Counted from the first letter of the stretch, positions 1-12,489 are shown. The stretch is 64,000 nucleotides of DNA from Acanthoscelides obtectus (GCA_963669975.1 CAVLJG010000006.1:71145648-71209647); one strand, 5' to 3'. Notes: generated by a model not told the origin, from the sequence alone. Program-made: numbers and translations.

Positions 1-3000
1 ATGCGTGTAGATGAAGCCTAGCATACGAGCTTTTGTTATTTTTATAGTAATGCATATCTGATTTTAAGAAAAAATTATCTTGTAAGGTTTGAAAAACCAA
101 GTCCTTTCGTTGACGGTACTAAGAGTTAGACAGCGGCAAGCAAGAAAGAGACAGAGACGGAGATGGAAAAGCTTGCCGAATTATTTTCCCCGATTGTGAG
201 TATACGTGATGCTCCAGCAGCCCAGGCTCAGGCTTCGGGCTCAGGCTGACTGATTAAAAAAGCAATTGAGTGCAGCAGCGGACGTCGGACGAACGGCCTT
301 TTCCACTCTGCATTTTTAATATTCCGAATTAGGAATTGTTTGAATGAACGTTCTTTCCTCTCTTTGCTGCCGCTCAAAGCCCAGATTAGTAGGGCAGGGT
401 TCATCTTTGAATGCCATGATTACCCATGAGGAATATACGTTACGAATATATTGAATTGTTTGTAATAACAGACATATATTTTCTAAATGTTCACTTAGCT
501 AAAGGACAATATAAAGACTCAATATACGGTGTGTTCTGAGGATTGAGATTTTCTGTTTTCAGAAACCAGTACGCTCAAAATAACAATGATAATGTGAGAT
601 AACATAGCAGCGAAAGAGTAAAAAAATATTCGGTAAGAAACTACGGCACCATTAAATATTGCCTATAAATACTGCTTAATACTGTCGCCGTTCATTTCAA
701 AAACACTATTTTATTAACCTCTTTTTTAATTTGCAACATTTCGGGGCTGATCACGTCTTCCACTGTACTCACCTTGACGTTCCTACAAACGGTCTTTGTA
801 TGAGATAAACCTTCGCTGCGCCGCATGAGGAAACAAGCATCAGTAGCATCTTGAAGGCAAAAGCCATAAACTGGCATGTTTAAATCCGATTTATCAACAA
901 ACAGTTCGTTGTACCTTCACGCCCCGCACCCTCCCACCCTCATAAGTCCATTCAGTAGTGACCCTGGAACAGAGCCTCGAGGAACTCCACATTTTTTCTC
1001 TACCCATGAGAAGCTTAGTGAAAATATCGCGTATCAAGGGAATAGAAATGCACATACAATTGGTATGCTTTAGTAACAATTGAAAAAATTATCAAACAGA
1101 AAAGTTATTAAAAGAGACGTTAGTAGTCTGAAATATTTTTGAGTTAGCACTTAGTATAGACAATTTTATCAGTTGTCCAATCCTTCTAGGCAAACATTCG
1201 AAGGTGAAAAGGCTATGTTACTATGCAGTGACCTGTTTCATATTGCTTGATGGCCATGGGGCAGAGTCGACTGGCGGGAAAAACAAAATGGTTGCCGCGG
1301 TGGAAATCGCATTCAGAACAGCATATTTTGGGAACTGATGGTCTTTCTTGAATCCAAGAAAAGATACCAATATAGCTCTTCTAGCTCTTTGAGTAAAATC
1401 ATAAAGCCATATCCTATAGCGTCCCCACACCACTGGAGTTCCTAACCTGCATTGGCGCACTATCGCTAATAAAAAAAGTTGGTTTTGCACAAAAATACAA
1501 TTTGTATGACGATGCACACACACAACGAAGGCAATCTGTGTATAAAACGTTTTACCTAGTCGAAGACCAAGCCAGGTGTAGTAGCGACCCGACGTTGCCA
1601 AACTTCATATAAATCCTTGGATATATGTAGGTGCACTATTCTTGCAATTGTTTACAATATTCGCTCAAATACGGTTTCAGGTCAGGTACGTAGTCGCCGC
1701 TGGAGCATCATATTTTCTCGATGTATATACGTTCTTGCCGAGGCTATGTTCATATTTAAAATATCACATAATTTATGGCCTACGATATCAAATGTTTGTT
1801 CGGTTTTCCACCTGTGATCGAAGGCAGCAGCGTTTGTAAACATATATGTCTGACTTTAGTAATTTATTGTCGGTAGGTCGGACCCTCAATATCATCAGTT
1901 GATAGAAGCAAGATTGTCACATATTGTAGCAAAATTCTATACAACCCTCTGGTTGAACTCCCTCATTTTCTTTGCTGCCGGATTTCTCTTCCGGAAGTCT
2001 ATAGGCGGGCATCAGATCCTCCGGTCACCAGCAAATCGGGGATAAGTGTGTGCCAGACCATTATCCCGATTGCTCGTCCTCACGCTGCTCTTCCGTCTAA
2101 TCCATTTAAGGCGGTGGCGCAGGCCCTTCCGCTTCCGCAAATCTTCTTATTTCCTCCTTTTTCCACAGATTCTGATGGGGACGATTTTCCGCGCCATCGG
2201 AGGAAAACTCTCTCCCCGTTGAACGGTTTGTTTTGCGGCTTCTCTCGCAAATATTGGTGTTGTGGCCGTGGAAAATCAGAAAATCGCCTTCTACGGGAGT
2301 TCTGTAACTCTGGCGATGATTGTAGTCGATGATAGTTATGTAAATACGGAATTCCAAAGCCTAGATCTGAAGAATACACGTAGTGTGCTGCCATCTGTGT
2401 TGTTGGGTTTGACTCGTTATCGGCAGATTAAATTGAATAAATTATGGGCATGTCCGCAACAAAGGATAAAGAGCAGAAATAGAGGGATTGGCAACCCGAG
2501 CGACGTACGTTTCTGCTTATTGGCTGCATCAGGCCCAAATGGATATGCATCGAAAACACTGAAGTGAAAACATATATGCCCATCACATACCGGTGTAACA
2601 TAAAGGAAAACAAGGATAGAAAGGACACAGTTAGAAGCCACTAACAAGAACCAACAGGCACTTTTTTGGCACCGGTCAGAAGACCTGCTGTTTACGAGGT
2701 ATCAACTAACGTCCCCGGAGGCTAGCTAAAGCGACCTGCCGTGGTACTTCAATATTATGATATTAAGTCAGGACACATTCACTACTGCAGGTTTCTTACC
2801 GCATATACGTTTAAAAATAAACACATTTTGCAGGTTGTGAGGCTATTACTCCAGCTCATGAGACAAAAATAAGCAAATCAGAGATGAATAGGCTAGCAAT
2901 ACCTCACACTGAAATGGATTAATTTAAGAATCTTTTCCGTACCTCAAAGTTTTTCAGTGAATTTTGAGGCAGCGGTTATGATGGCAAATTTCATTGTCAT

Positions 3001-3040
3001 TGTGTTTATCCTGTTTACACTACAACATAGCACATTAGTA
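1..3040. other. Gene-poor region, no recognised gene
   Basis: AT-rich DNA without a protein I can recognise. The longest open frame is 126 codons on the minus strand (1,221-1,601); it has no domain signature and no splice or promoter context. A locally GC-richer patch at about 2,040-2,300 has overlapping open frames on both strands, as expected for GC-rich non-coding sequence. I see no terminal repeats or simple-sequence arrays. Confidence 0.5.
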
Positions 3041-3615
3041 TACAGGGTGTTTGAAATTCATTTGGATCTCGGAAACTGCAATAGATGCGAAGTCGCAGAG
3101 ATGGGTATTTAGGTAATCAACAAAATGAGGCTCAGAAAATTTCGGAATTCAAACTACTTCCGGAGAGAGACGGAATTTTCCCAAAATCGTTTTAATTTTT
3201 TCGTGACTTTATTTGTAGTGGGATTTTAAACTAAATTGCACATTAACATTGGCAATTTTCCTCCCGTACAAGATGGCACAATCGGAATTTCATTATAATG
3301 TTTCGTCTCGTATCCTCCAGCATCAACATTATTTTTTCTTGTCATTGTATAATATGCGATATATTTCAGCAAAACAAGTTAGGGCTTGAAATTATCAGAT
3401 TTCATTTTTCAAAAAATATAGTTGATGCTGGAGGACTAGAAACGAACCGTCATATTAAAATTAAAACATTTTTGCAAAAATTTTGTTTTTTTCGTCCCTC
3501 TTCGGTAGTACTTTTGTTAATTACGTAAATACGCAACTTTGTCCCCATTTAAGTGACTTCGTATCTCTTTCAGTTTCCGAGATCCCAATGGTGAAGTCTA
3601 ATTTGAAACACTTCT
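3041..3615. repeat. Foldback MITE with ~90-bp imperfect terminal inverted repeats
   Basis: The left end (CAGGGTGTTTGAAATTC, then GGATCTCGGAAACTG) is matched in inverted orientation at 3,520-3,615 (GTTTCCGAGATCC near 3,577-3,589, then TTTGAAACACTT). A second, internal inverted pair lies near the middle: TCCTCCAGCATCAAC around 3,310 and GTTGATGCTGGAGGA around 3,422, so the element folds at two scales. It carries no transposase, and the 76-codon frame inside is an accident of AT-rich sequence. The CAGGGTGTTT terminus is typical of MITEs mobilised by Tc1/mariner-type transposases. The exact right end is uncertain by a few bases. Confidence 0.65.
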
Positions 3616-4492
3616 TTCGATAATGTCAGCTCCTACAAACCTGACTAAATGACTTTTTGATAGAGCATTGTTATCAGTCAGAAGCGGGATGGATTTGAAG
3701 ATTTTTTACGCCTGATCCTTACTGACCCATAACAGATGAAAGGAACTCGACACAGTTTCCCGTTTGGTTGCACCGCCCTGTCCATTACGATGGAAACTGT
3801 CGAGGATCCATTTCCTGCGTGCCGTTACACCAAAAGCATCGAGATCCGGCTTTTACTCTTTGAAAAAAACAACACATAATGCAGCAGCGCTTAGTCGCGT
3901 TTCTCAAAAACAATGTACCGCCATCCATTCCGCCGTTGGCGCTTTGTCCGCGATATGCTCTCCTTCCCCTCTTACCCCTTGTTTCCCCCTCTCCAGCGTC
4001 CAATCCATATCCATCCATTTTCCTCCTGGAGATTTTAAAAGCCACATCGCCGTGAACACATGCTAATTACCTGCCTGAAAATTATGCTGAAACGACGCGA
4101 CAAAAGCCAGTGGCTTACCTACTTAAAGGGCTCCCCAGTACCCCTGCCCCCGTCCCAAAAAGATGATCATTTGAGTGTTTAATGAAATTTATTCCTTAAA
4201 CTATTCTTGTTAAATTTTTGGCAATATGTCTGCATTTCAACAAATTTTATTAAAATCGACAAAGTGTATTAGGAATTTTTTAATAATTTATTTTAAAAAG
4301 CTTTTGAGGCTGTACTCAAACAGAATATGACACATCTTTTCGCATAGTTTCACCATAAAAAAAAGATAAAAAAAGAGTCTAGTTAAAGGTAAACAAAATT
4401 ATCAGAATATACAATAAGAAGCGATACCGAGTCTGTCCAGTATTTGATCAATTGTTGTTCGTCAAAAGTTCTTTTTTAGAGATCTTTTAAAT
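3616..4492. other. Non-coding stretch with a GC/pyrimidine-rich patch
   Basis: The patch at about 3,940-4,130 is rich in CCCCT/CTCC runs, unlike the AT-rich surroundings; it resembles other GC islands in this window (9.5 kb, 20.1 kb). Open frames of 86-100 codons cross it on both strands but show no recognisable protein. The last 300 bases are AT-rich and lead into the Tc1-like remnant. Confidence 0.4.
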
Positions 4493-5455
4493 ATGCCTAG
4501 ACGCCATTTAAGTGAAAATGAGATATTGAGAGCTGTGGGAATGCTTTAAGTTGATGTCGCAAATGCTATGGGAACTACTCGGAGCGTCATCTCGCGCCTC
4601 TGGAATCGTTATCGCGAGACTGGAAGCACACGAGAACGGCATTTGGGTCGCCCAAAGATGACAACTCGTCAAATGGACCGTTATGTTCAACTGGAACCTC
4701 GAAAAAATGACAGTATAACTGCTCCTCAATTAATTAACCATATGCGCAATGCTCAGCATGTGAGTGTTTCAAGACATACCACCTATAGAGAGAAGGTAAT
4801 CGAGTCAGCAGAAGACCATGGAGATGTCAGCCTCTAACCCTGGAGAATCGTGCCACCCGGCTAGCGTGGGCCCAAGAACATGTCATTTGGGACCAAAATC
4901 AATGGGGTAATGTATTATTTTTCGATGAATCATGGTTTGGTTTGTATCCAGATTCTCGAAGGGTACGTGTTTGGAGAGCACCTGGCACAATATCTCGAAT
5001 CCAAAATACCCAGGAGGTTTACAGTTACAGAGGAGGCACAATAATGGTGTGGACAGGAATTTGTCTTCATGGTAGAACTGAGCTCGTTTTGTTGGACCGT
5101 TTTTTATCGGCCAAGATCATGTTAGGAATGTTCTAGAACCTGTTATTATTCCATACAGAGATACCGTCGGTCCAGATTTTATATTGATGCATGATAATGC
5201 TACTCCACATACAGCAAGAGTGACAGGAAATTTCCTGGAAGTCCGACATACTCATATTTTATACTGGCCCACTCAATCTCCCAATTTGAACCCCATTGAG
5301 CATGCCTGGCATATGCTTCAAAGAAGAGCTCTTATGGACCATAATCTATTTCAGAACCGAAATCATTTGTTTCAAGCTCTTCAACTTGATATTGAGTTAG
5401 GAAAGGAATTGTAGAGCGACCATAAATGAACGAGGAGGCCACATTCCATTTAAAA
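4493..5455 (+). pseudogene. Broken Tc1-like transposase (DD34E)
   Basis: Remnant of a Tc1-family transposase, the enzyme that cuts and pastes its own transposon at TA sites. From the ATG at 4,493 an N-terminal helix-turn-helix region reads through an in-frame TAA (4,547) into VISRLWNRYRETGS and a GRPKMTTRQMDR linker. The catalytic triad is visible across three frames: D1 in FFDESWFGL (about 4,920), D2 in MHDNATPHTA (about 5,188), and E in SPNLNPIEHAW (about 5,280). D2 and E are separated by 34 residues, the Tc1 signature. Frameshifts lie near 4,825 and 5,120-5,135, and a stop at 5,412 precedes the C-terminal ATINERGGHIPF. I could not find flanking terminal inverted repeats, so this is an old, inactive copy. 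Family assignment is secure; the exact ends are not. Confidence 0.85.
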
Positions 5456-6019
5456 CTCTTCTTTGTTTTTTTTCTAATACAATATACTTTGAAATTTTTC
5501 ATACATTTTGAATAATTAGAATTTCTTTCATTGAAATCACTTAAGTTGCGGGTGTATTAGGTTAGTTTAGTTATTACTTATCTTAATAAACATATTCCAC
5601 TGTTATAATGCAATTTAAAATAAAAATAATTATAATATATAGCAATACTTATTATATCCTTAGACTTTGAGCATGTGTTTATATCCTTCAAATAAATTCA
5701 TATCTCCGCCCCTGTCGGGAGCAACGCGAAAAACGGTGTAGCGAGGTGGAAGAGAGAAGGCAAACATCCTCCGTGCAAACTTTTGTTTTTCGAAGATGAA
5801 AGGCGAAACGCACATTCAGAAGGAAATAGGTCGGGGAAATGGACGGGCACCAGAAGAATGGAGCATTATTTCGGTTTTCATTATGAAGACTCTTATTTGT
5901 AAACGCGGTTTGGCTAAAGCAGAAGCTTCTTTTAATTGAACGGTTGAAATAAAGCCCTAAGCAGGATAAATTATGAGTATAATACGGATATTCCTATATC
6001 AGTTTGGATATTCGTATAA
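5456..6019. other. AT-rich flank, no gene
   Basis: Downstream flank of the Tc1-like remnant. A short GC-richer island at about 5,700-5,780 (CTCCGCCCCTGTCGGGAG) resembles CCGCCCCTGTTGG near 9,433. No open frame with recognisable content. Confidence 0.35.
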
Positions 6020-6205
6020 GCATTGATTAACTTATTCTACTTGAAGGCAGCGAATCATTATATGTATGTACTATACATTAGTAAGAGTGAGAGTGTTTGG
6101 TTCTGCTACTGTCTCATAGACGGCGCTGGGATCTTCAATCGTTTTTTGGCACATCTCGGATGTGTATTTTGATTGGATATCTTCAAGCATTTATTAACGC
6201 ATTCC
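6020..6205. repeat. Short copy of foldback family F1
   Basis: Starts with GCATTGATTAACTTATTCTA and ends with the imperfect inverse (GATATCTTCAAGC, TTATTAACGC). The core GAGTGTTTGGTTCTGCTACT followed by CATAGACGGCGCTGGGATCT matches the cores of the copies at 34.8-35.1 kb and 36.4-36.9 kb. About 190 bp, non-coding, probably a non-autonomous DNA element or a deleted relative of the 500-bp version. Confidence 0.6.
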
Positions 6206-7433
6206 ACATGTAACATCTAGGCATTACATGAGTATTTACTTTAATTTTGATAATTACTGTATGTGTGCTATTGTTAACACCAAAGAAGCCCAACGAATTT
6301 AAATATTTCAGAAGGAGCCAAGCCTATTTGTTTACATTACATTGTTTGTCGCCAAAACTGTGTAGCTTTTGTGCATACTTTTGGTTTGGGTGTCTACAAT
6401 TGCCTACTGAAGCGACAAGCCCAATGCATCGGCGTGCATTTTTTTCTCTGGGGGTATTCAAGTAGCCAATCGTACTCGGTGTATTCACGCTTAGCAGGAC
6501 AGAAATACTATCTTTTCCGATGTGAATCGCTTAGTTGTTGTTAATAAACAGGTGAACAGGAATAAATTAAATAAAGCAGTAAAACGAAAGTAAATATTTA
6601 TTACCGGTATAGCCCATGAACAATTCTACTTAATTCGTGATTTTGGACGGTGAAGAATGCGAAAAATTGTCTTCATCAAACAGCAGCATTGGCAGAATAC
6701 CTGAGACTGGAAATAGGGGTGCTTGAATTCTACTATATTTATCCAGTAAATAGATTTGAAAGTTATCTACTTAATTTGATATTCATAGTTTTTTGGGGCC
6801 TACTGAGCTTCCTCACTAGAATATCGTGGCAATGAAGTGAGAACTTGCTGTTTATAATGTGGAAGTTAAGTCAAAATTAAAGTAGATAAGTTAAAGTTTC
6901 AGCTGTACCCTTTGAGTATCAATCAAACAATTTGGTTTCTCTCCAATACTTTTTATTTATCGATGTTGCGGTTAGGTATACAATCCTATTAACAAACCTT
7001 AGACTCGGACTGAGCACTCAAAGAAACAAGAAGTTTGTTGAAATACATAAAAATTACCTTACAACTGTACAGGTAAAAGCTCAGTGTTGAGGTGCAAACC
7101 CCTTCTCAACGCCGATGACTACAATATATTAACACTTCTCGCTCAATTTTATTCAGTTTAAACGGCTTTTTGCATTCCACAGTAATCTTCACCATTTTCG
7201 ACAATTGTATAGAACACTAGAGCTGTACGGAAAATACGCACTTTTATATGGTTTTGCAGAAAAATACTTAAGCCTGAATAAATACACTAACATTTTGGAG
7301 ACAAACGAGTCATAGAATTGCTCCTTCTATCTACGTTCTTGCCACCGCATTCTATTGCCCGTGTGTGTCTGATTCAGTTCTGTAAACGTACCCATTACAG
7401 AAAAGTCATCTCGCATTTACAATGCTTGTAATA
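6206..7433. other. Gene-poor AT-rich region
   Basis: No recognised gene, RNA or repeat. Open frames do not exceed 72 codons and resemble nothing I know. The segment ends at the TA target site of the mariner element. Confidence 0.45.
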
Positions 7434-7435
7434 TA

Positions 7436-8700
7436 CGAGGGTGGTCCCAGAAGTACGCAGCCTGACCTAGAGATGGCGATAGTTGTTTGAAAAATATCAT
7501 TGTATTAGAAAGTATGCAACCTATAAAGCATGTCTGTCAAGTTTGATGACGCCACGTTGTTCAGTATTTGTTTGGCAGCCATCAATACTGAATTTGTGAA
7601 AATGGAGAAAATTGGTCATCGTTGTGTGGTACAATACTTTATTTCAAAGGCCTCAGCCCAACCAATATAAAAGCTGAACTGGATTCTACTCTGGGTGAGT
7701 CTGCTCCTTCGTTTGCAACAGTAAAATATTGGGTAGCAGAGTTTAAGCGAGGCCGTATGAGCTGCCAAGAACGAGCATCGCGGTGGCCGACCAAATGAGG
7801 TGACGACTCCAGAAATGGTGAAGAAAATTCACAAAGTGGTACTGAATGATCGTCGACTGAAAGTGCGCGAACTAGCATTACCATGAGTGCGGTTCATCGC
7901 ATATTATCTGAAAATTTGGACATGAGAAAGCTGTGTGCAAGATGGGTGCCGCGATTGCTCACAATCGCGCAAAAACAGTGTCGTGAAGATGTTTCAGTTG
8001 AGTGTTTAGCGAAGTTTCACAGCAACAAAGCAGAATTTTTGCGTCGTTTCATAACCATGGATGAAACATGGGTCCATCACTTCACACCCGAGACAACAGA
8101 ACAAACAAAACAATGGACTCAAAAGGGACAACCGGCTCCAAAGAAGGCGAAGACCGTTTCATCTGCAGGCAAGGTTATGGCGTCGGTTTTTTGGGATGCG
8201 CGTGGGATAATTTTCATTGACTATCTTGAAAAAGGTAAAACTATCAACGGCGAGTATTATGCGAACTTATTGCAACGTTTGAGCGATGAAATCAAACAAA
8301 AACGGCCGCATTTGGATAAGAAGAAAGTGTTGTTTCATCAAGACAATGCACGAGCTCACAAATCCGTTATTGCAATGGCCAAAATCAACAAATTAAAATT
8401 TGAATTGCTACCTCGTGCACCCTATTCACCAGATTTAGCCCCCTCGGATTATTTTCTGTTTCAAAACTTGAAAAAATGGCTCAGTGCTCAAAGATTTTCC
8501 AACGATGAAGAAGTGATGTCGGCAGTTAATGGCTATTTTGAGGAGCAAGACAGTTCTTATTATAAAAAGGGTATCGAACTTATTGATCGTTGGGAAATGT
8601 GTATAGAGCTCAAAGGAGATTATGTTGAAAAATAAATACATTTTTTTACAAAAACTTTGTGTTTTCTTCGTTGGGTCGGGTACTTCTGGGACCACACTCG
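7436..8700 (+). mobile_element. mariner transposon, nearly complete (1,265 bp)
   Basis: Both termini are present. The left end starts CGAGGGTGGTCCCAGAAGTA; the right end, read inward, starts CGAGTGTGGTCCCAGAAGTA (one mismatch). TA dinucleotides flank both ends (7,434-7,435 and 8,701-8,702), the standard mariner target duplication. Length fits the ~1.3 kb norm. The single transposase gene inside is frameshifted in its N-terminal half, so this copy is non-autonomous, but its ends are well preserved and could still be recognised by a related transposase. Confidence 0.93.
7602..8635 (+). pseudogene. mariner transposase (DD34D), N-terminal half frameshifted
   Basis: ATG at 7,602 begins MEKIGHRCVVQYF. 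A frameshift near 7,645 leads into the frame reading LSPTNIKAELDS and VKYWVAEFKRGRMSC (second half of the DNA-binding domain). Another break near 7,775-7,790 and a short deletion before 7,883 follow. From 7,883 the frame is open for 250 codons to the TAA at 8,633, carrying all three catalytic aspartates: MDETWVHH, HQDNARAHKS and YSPDLAPSDYFLF. The second and third are 34 residues apart, as in mariner proper. The WVHH/T and SPDLAPSDYFLF motifs are the family hallmarks. Total span corresponds to ~345 codons, the usual length. Inactive because of the N-terminal breaks; the catalytic half looks almost undamaged, pointing to a fairly recent insertion. Confidence 0.92.
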
Positions 8701-8702
8701 TA

Positions 8703-10984
8703 AGGTGATTTCGGCAAATCCGTTTCCGCCAGACACTAGTTCCTGTAACCCGAGTTGGCGCAGAAATTCGATTTAAAATTTCATTTTCAAAGAAGCACAG
8801 CCTATTCTTCTCACATCCATACTACACTACCGATCGGGTCATGGTGTTGTAGATTTTTAGTTTTGTATGACTGGGACGAATCTTAGACCTTATTTGATTC
8901 GTTAAAGCTGTATGTATGGCCTGGAAAATTGACATCCAATAGTATACAAGGTCTTACAGAGTATTTTTATCGTTGTTTGGTGTAGTAGTATTTATTGCAT
9001 TTTAAATCTATACTATCATATTTAAATAAACTTCCTTCTTACGTTAATCAGGGTAGTACGGTTGGTATTATTTTTTTAAACGTTTGTATTTTGATTTTAA
9101 CAAACTCAAGCACAGTTGCAAACTCTTTTGGGTTTTATCTGTTTGTTGTGCTCGATTTTGATAATAAACAAGATTCTGTAACGCCATGCATGAGGACTGA
9201 ATCCTTTAATCCTAACCTAATCTAATCCTAAATTATAAGTGTACAACTCACAGCTTACGCATGCAAGTTAGGTACTTTTATAAACTAGGCCACAGGAATA
9301 TATCCAGAAATATAAAATTTCTTCAAAATGAATGGAACTGGGTGCATAGAAATACGGAATCCAACTGCTCGTCGCCATTTCACACCCTATCGTATAAACA
9401 CACAAGTTTCCAACGTGTAAAAGAACATCCCCGCCCCTGTTGGAATGTTGTAGTGGCGGCATATATCCAATTCATTCCATATCCTGGTGGCTGTGAAGCG
9501 GTTTCCATGACAACGAACGCGAAACGCGCGACGCGAACAGGGGGTGGTTTTCCCTTGCTACCCCTCCCTTCCCCCTCTCTTTCCCCCCTTGCAAGATTAC
9601 GCCTGGGCCAAAGAACTAATCACCCTGGCGATTAACAATTCAGGAATTTTCGTGATGACTCGCAAACTTTTCAGTTTTCCACTGGCTTTTTTCTTTTTTG
9701 TGCGGGTTTTCAGCTGGAAATTGTGCCACTGGATGACCATTTGTTTGTGCGGAGATGAAAAAATGGATGGAAAAATGTGCACGTAGATTTGGGTTTGCAG
9801 ATCCACTGGTTAGGTTGGCAAATATTGCTGAAGCTTTAAAAGCTGCATTCTAAAAGTTTCAGCAGCTCTATCCAGTGTTTTGTTCAATTTCAAAATTAAG
9901 GTTGGTTAATATAATTTTGCTTTACGAGTATAAGATAGTTACAACATCAGCAGTCACTTAAGTATCTGCGGCTAAGCGGTCATTCTCAATAGTACCATTG
10001 CTAGTCATCCATGGTATGTTTGTGATGCAACCTTTCACAGAAACCTCGATATATCTTGTCTAAGAACAGACGCAGCGACGCTATAGCTTTATCCCAGCAA
10101 AACGTTCAATTCATGGTCAAAACATGTATTTCTTTCTCAGAACATTCAAGGACATGATTCGAGCAATAGTGCATACCGATCTTGCTGGAATAATTTTCCT
10201 TGCTCTCGGTGTGCATAACCTAAAAAATTTTATTTGTTTTTCCACTCATTCAAATGACGAGTTTCTTGATGGAACATTATAATAAAATGGGAAAAAAACA
10301 AGATATCGTTCCAACTGTTATTACCCGACGCTTGACAGCCACTACTCATTTCTAAACTGGTCTATACCATAAATGTTCATAATTTTATTTAGAACATCTT
10401 CAAGTAACGAGTTAGTTTCGAATACACACTTAAATCACAATGAACATCAATAAAATAAACAGGATCATGGACTGTTGAAACAAAGCGCACAGCTGATCAG
10501 AATTGCATTTTAACTATTTGTTGGATGAAGCAGTGGGCTACATGAATAAGTTCGCAATCACATAAGGCTATAACTCGCAGTGTAAAAAAATATATCGAAA
10601 ATTTAGATGATTTAAATCGAAAAAATTATTACAAAATCTGTATAAAGTCAGTTAAGAACATGTACAACGGGAAAATTACATGGAATAAGTCAGTCTAACA
10701 GGCCCATACAATTAGTCCATAGACATTCTTTCCCTGTCCTATCGGTAGTTACCATCCATCTGGCAACGTTGTCCCTGTACACAGGGCGTGGTATCGCTGC
10801 AGCGAGTTATCGTTCGTTTCGTGCATGGTCCCTGTATATGTTTTTTTGCGCTTCATTACGGACAGATTAGTCAGCCGGATCAGTTCTCCGGGCGCTGAGC
10901 TTAGATAGTCGTAGTACGCGGATCTAAAAAATGTATCTATATTTATGTCTTAAAAGCAAAAGTTTGAGGAATTTTTTATTGATT
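8703..10984. other. Gene-poor region with a GC-rich island
   Basis: The stretch 9,480-9,790 is distinctive: GAACGCGAAACGCGCGACGC, then a CCCCTCCCTT-type pyrimidine run, then a less biased segment with overlapping open frames on both strands. A second island at 10,720-10,930 includes CAACGTTGTCCCTGTACACA and CGCTGCAGCGAG. No protein family is recognisable, and the 124-codon frame at 9,261-9,635 has no domain-like features. These islands may be conserved regulatory DNA, but only composition supports that. Confidence 0.4.
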
Positions 10985-11295
10985 TTGGCTTTGGCTTTGT
11001 TCTGCGCAGTCACTAGACCGATTTTCAAAAACTAATAGGCTTTTTTGTCGTTGGCATAGGAGCAACCTTGTATAGAAATTTTATCAAAATCCGAACGGTA
11101 CATCTCAAGTTTTAGATGGGCCAATGATTAGCGGACATACCGAGAGACACACAGGCCGACCGACAGACAGGCAGGCCGACGGAAATGAGTGACATGATTT
11201 TTCGTAATGTGCATCTCGTATAGCATCCATTTTCGAAACTTCTCGCGATTACAATACCTCCTCGCACAGTGGCATAGGAAGTACAAAAAGTGATC
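10985..11295 (+). repeat. Dispersed repeat with GACAGACAGGCAGG core (family R1)
   Basis: Contains a characteristic order of blocks: TTGGCATAGGAGCAACCTTG, TTTTATCAAAATCCGAACGG, a CGACAGACAGGCAGGCCGAC core, TGACATGATTTTTCG, TTCGCGATTACAATACCTCC and AGTGGCATAGGAAGTA. The same order recurs at 12,490-12,635, 25,265-25,530 (reverse strand) and, in part, 40,480-40,640. Non-coding, no terminal inverted repeats seen, origin unknown to me. Confidence 0.7.
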
Positions 11296-12151
11296 TTGGT
11301 TCAAGAGCATGAGTTTCTATGAAATTATGACATTGTATCTAGGTATTTGAAATTTATTATTGTTTTCAAGAAATATCGCTCTTACGATTAAAAGCTGGAC
11401 CTTAGTTCGAAGAAATATGTCTTAGGAACATATCAATGTCACCGACTATAATTCAAGATAGCACTGTTTTTTGTGAGTACAATAATTTGACATATCATTA
11501 TGTCATTAAATATTATTTCTCTTTGCATTCTCTTTTTCCTTTGCTCTCACTTATTTTTTTTTTATTAATATTTTCCGATTTCTCGGTTACGATACCTGAC
11601 AGACTTGCGAACTTATGCTATGCCTCAAGAGCTAATGTCAAACGTAACGGCTGAAACTTTCGAATACTTCTGTTAGATAGCCGTGCTCGATATAGGCGGT
11701 TGCTCATTTTCAATTACCTTAGATATATCGTAGCATTAAACCTTTATGTGTAGGTGGTAAAAAGCGCTAGTAATTCGCAAGCAGCAATTCAGAATCTCAC
11801 TTTAACGTGCTTATGTGTCCATATATGCCAAGCAATGCATTAGGCGAAGTGCGACATTTCACTGTTGGGTCGTCCAATTAAGTGGTATATCCGCGGATAA
11901 TTAGTTCACCGCACAGCATTTTACGGAACCGACACATCGTTATCCGCGAATCGAGATCAATGCGGTTAAGTTCTGCACATTCCGGTGGCTGCGAATCCCG
12001 CAGACCCCATCATTCTTTCTACAGGGGGAACCAACAAATTACTTTTAAAAATTTTTAACACATAGGAGGAACAAAAAAATCTAGCAAAAAAAAGGTGGAC
12101 TTTCCTTTGTTTCGAGGGACAGTGAAGCTACCTTTTCAGTCGAATATTGAA
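11296..12151. other. Gene-poor stretch
   Basis: No recognised gene. Around 11,890-11,960 a TATCCGCGGATA palindrome is followed ~60 bp later by TTATCCGCGAATC. The rest is AT-rich with short, unremarkable open frames. Confidence 0.35.
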
Positions 12152-12260
12152 AAATAGCGTCAAGCAGATTGACTCTGCACTTCTCACGAAACGCCATCAT
12201 TCCCTGATAATTATAATTGGCATACGTTAGCCGCTTCCAGAAAAAAACACTACGAACGTT
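12152..12260 (+). repeat. Short dispersed repeat shared with 39,930-40,020
   Basis: AGCGTCAAGCAGATTGACTC and CTGCACTTCTCACGAAACGC align with few mismatches to GCATCAAGTAGGTGGACTCT and GCACTTCCCACGCAACGC at 39,932-39,970. Similarity fades over the next ~60 bp (TTCCAGAAAAA versus TTTTAGAAAAG). Nature unknown; mirrored again near 55,840-55,930 in the right arm. Confidence 0.55.
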
Positions 12261-12489
12261 TATAACAAATGAATTGAATAGATTTTTGTGAGTGAAATAG
12301 GCATATTCAACAAGAAATGTGTGACTGTCAAAGACTGTCAAATACACTTATCCAAACAAATATTCATATGATGTTGCCAAGCTTTGCGCTGAACTCATAC
12401 AGTCCACTGAAAATTACCATTCGGGACTATCAGAAATGCATTGTTGGAAAGAGCCGAATTCGAATCCGCAGTTAGTGGACGGTGTTACA

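Noticed and set aside
1221..1601. 126-codon minus-strand frame as a gene
   Set aside because: No domain, no splice or promoter context, and its length is not exceptional in a moderately biased sequence.
4230..5560. Terminal repeats of the Tc1-like element (GTGTATTAGG at ~4,264 and ~5,551)
   Set aside because: The two similar phrases are in the same orientation, not inverted, so they do not mark transposon ends.
7639..7884. Minus-strand frame opposite the mariner N-terminus
   Set aside because: It is antisense to the transposase coding sequence.
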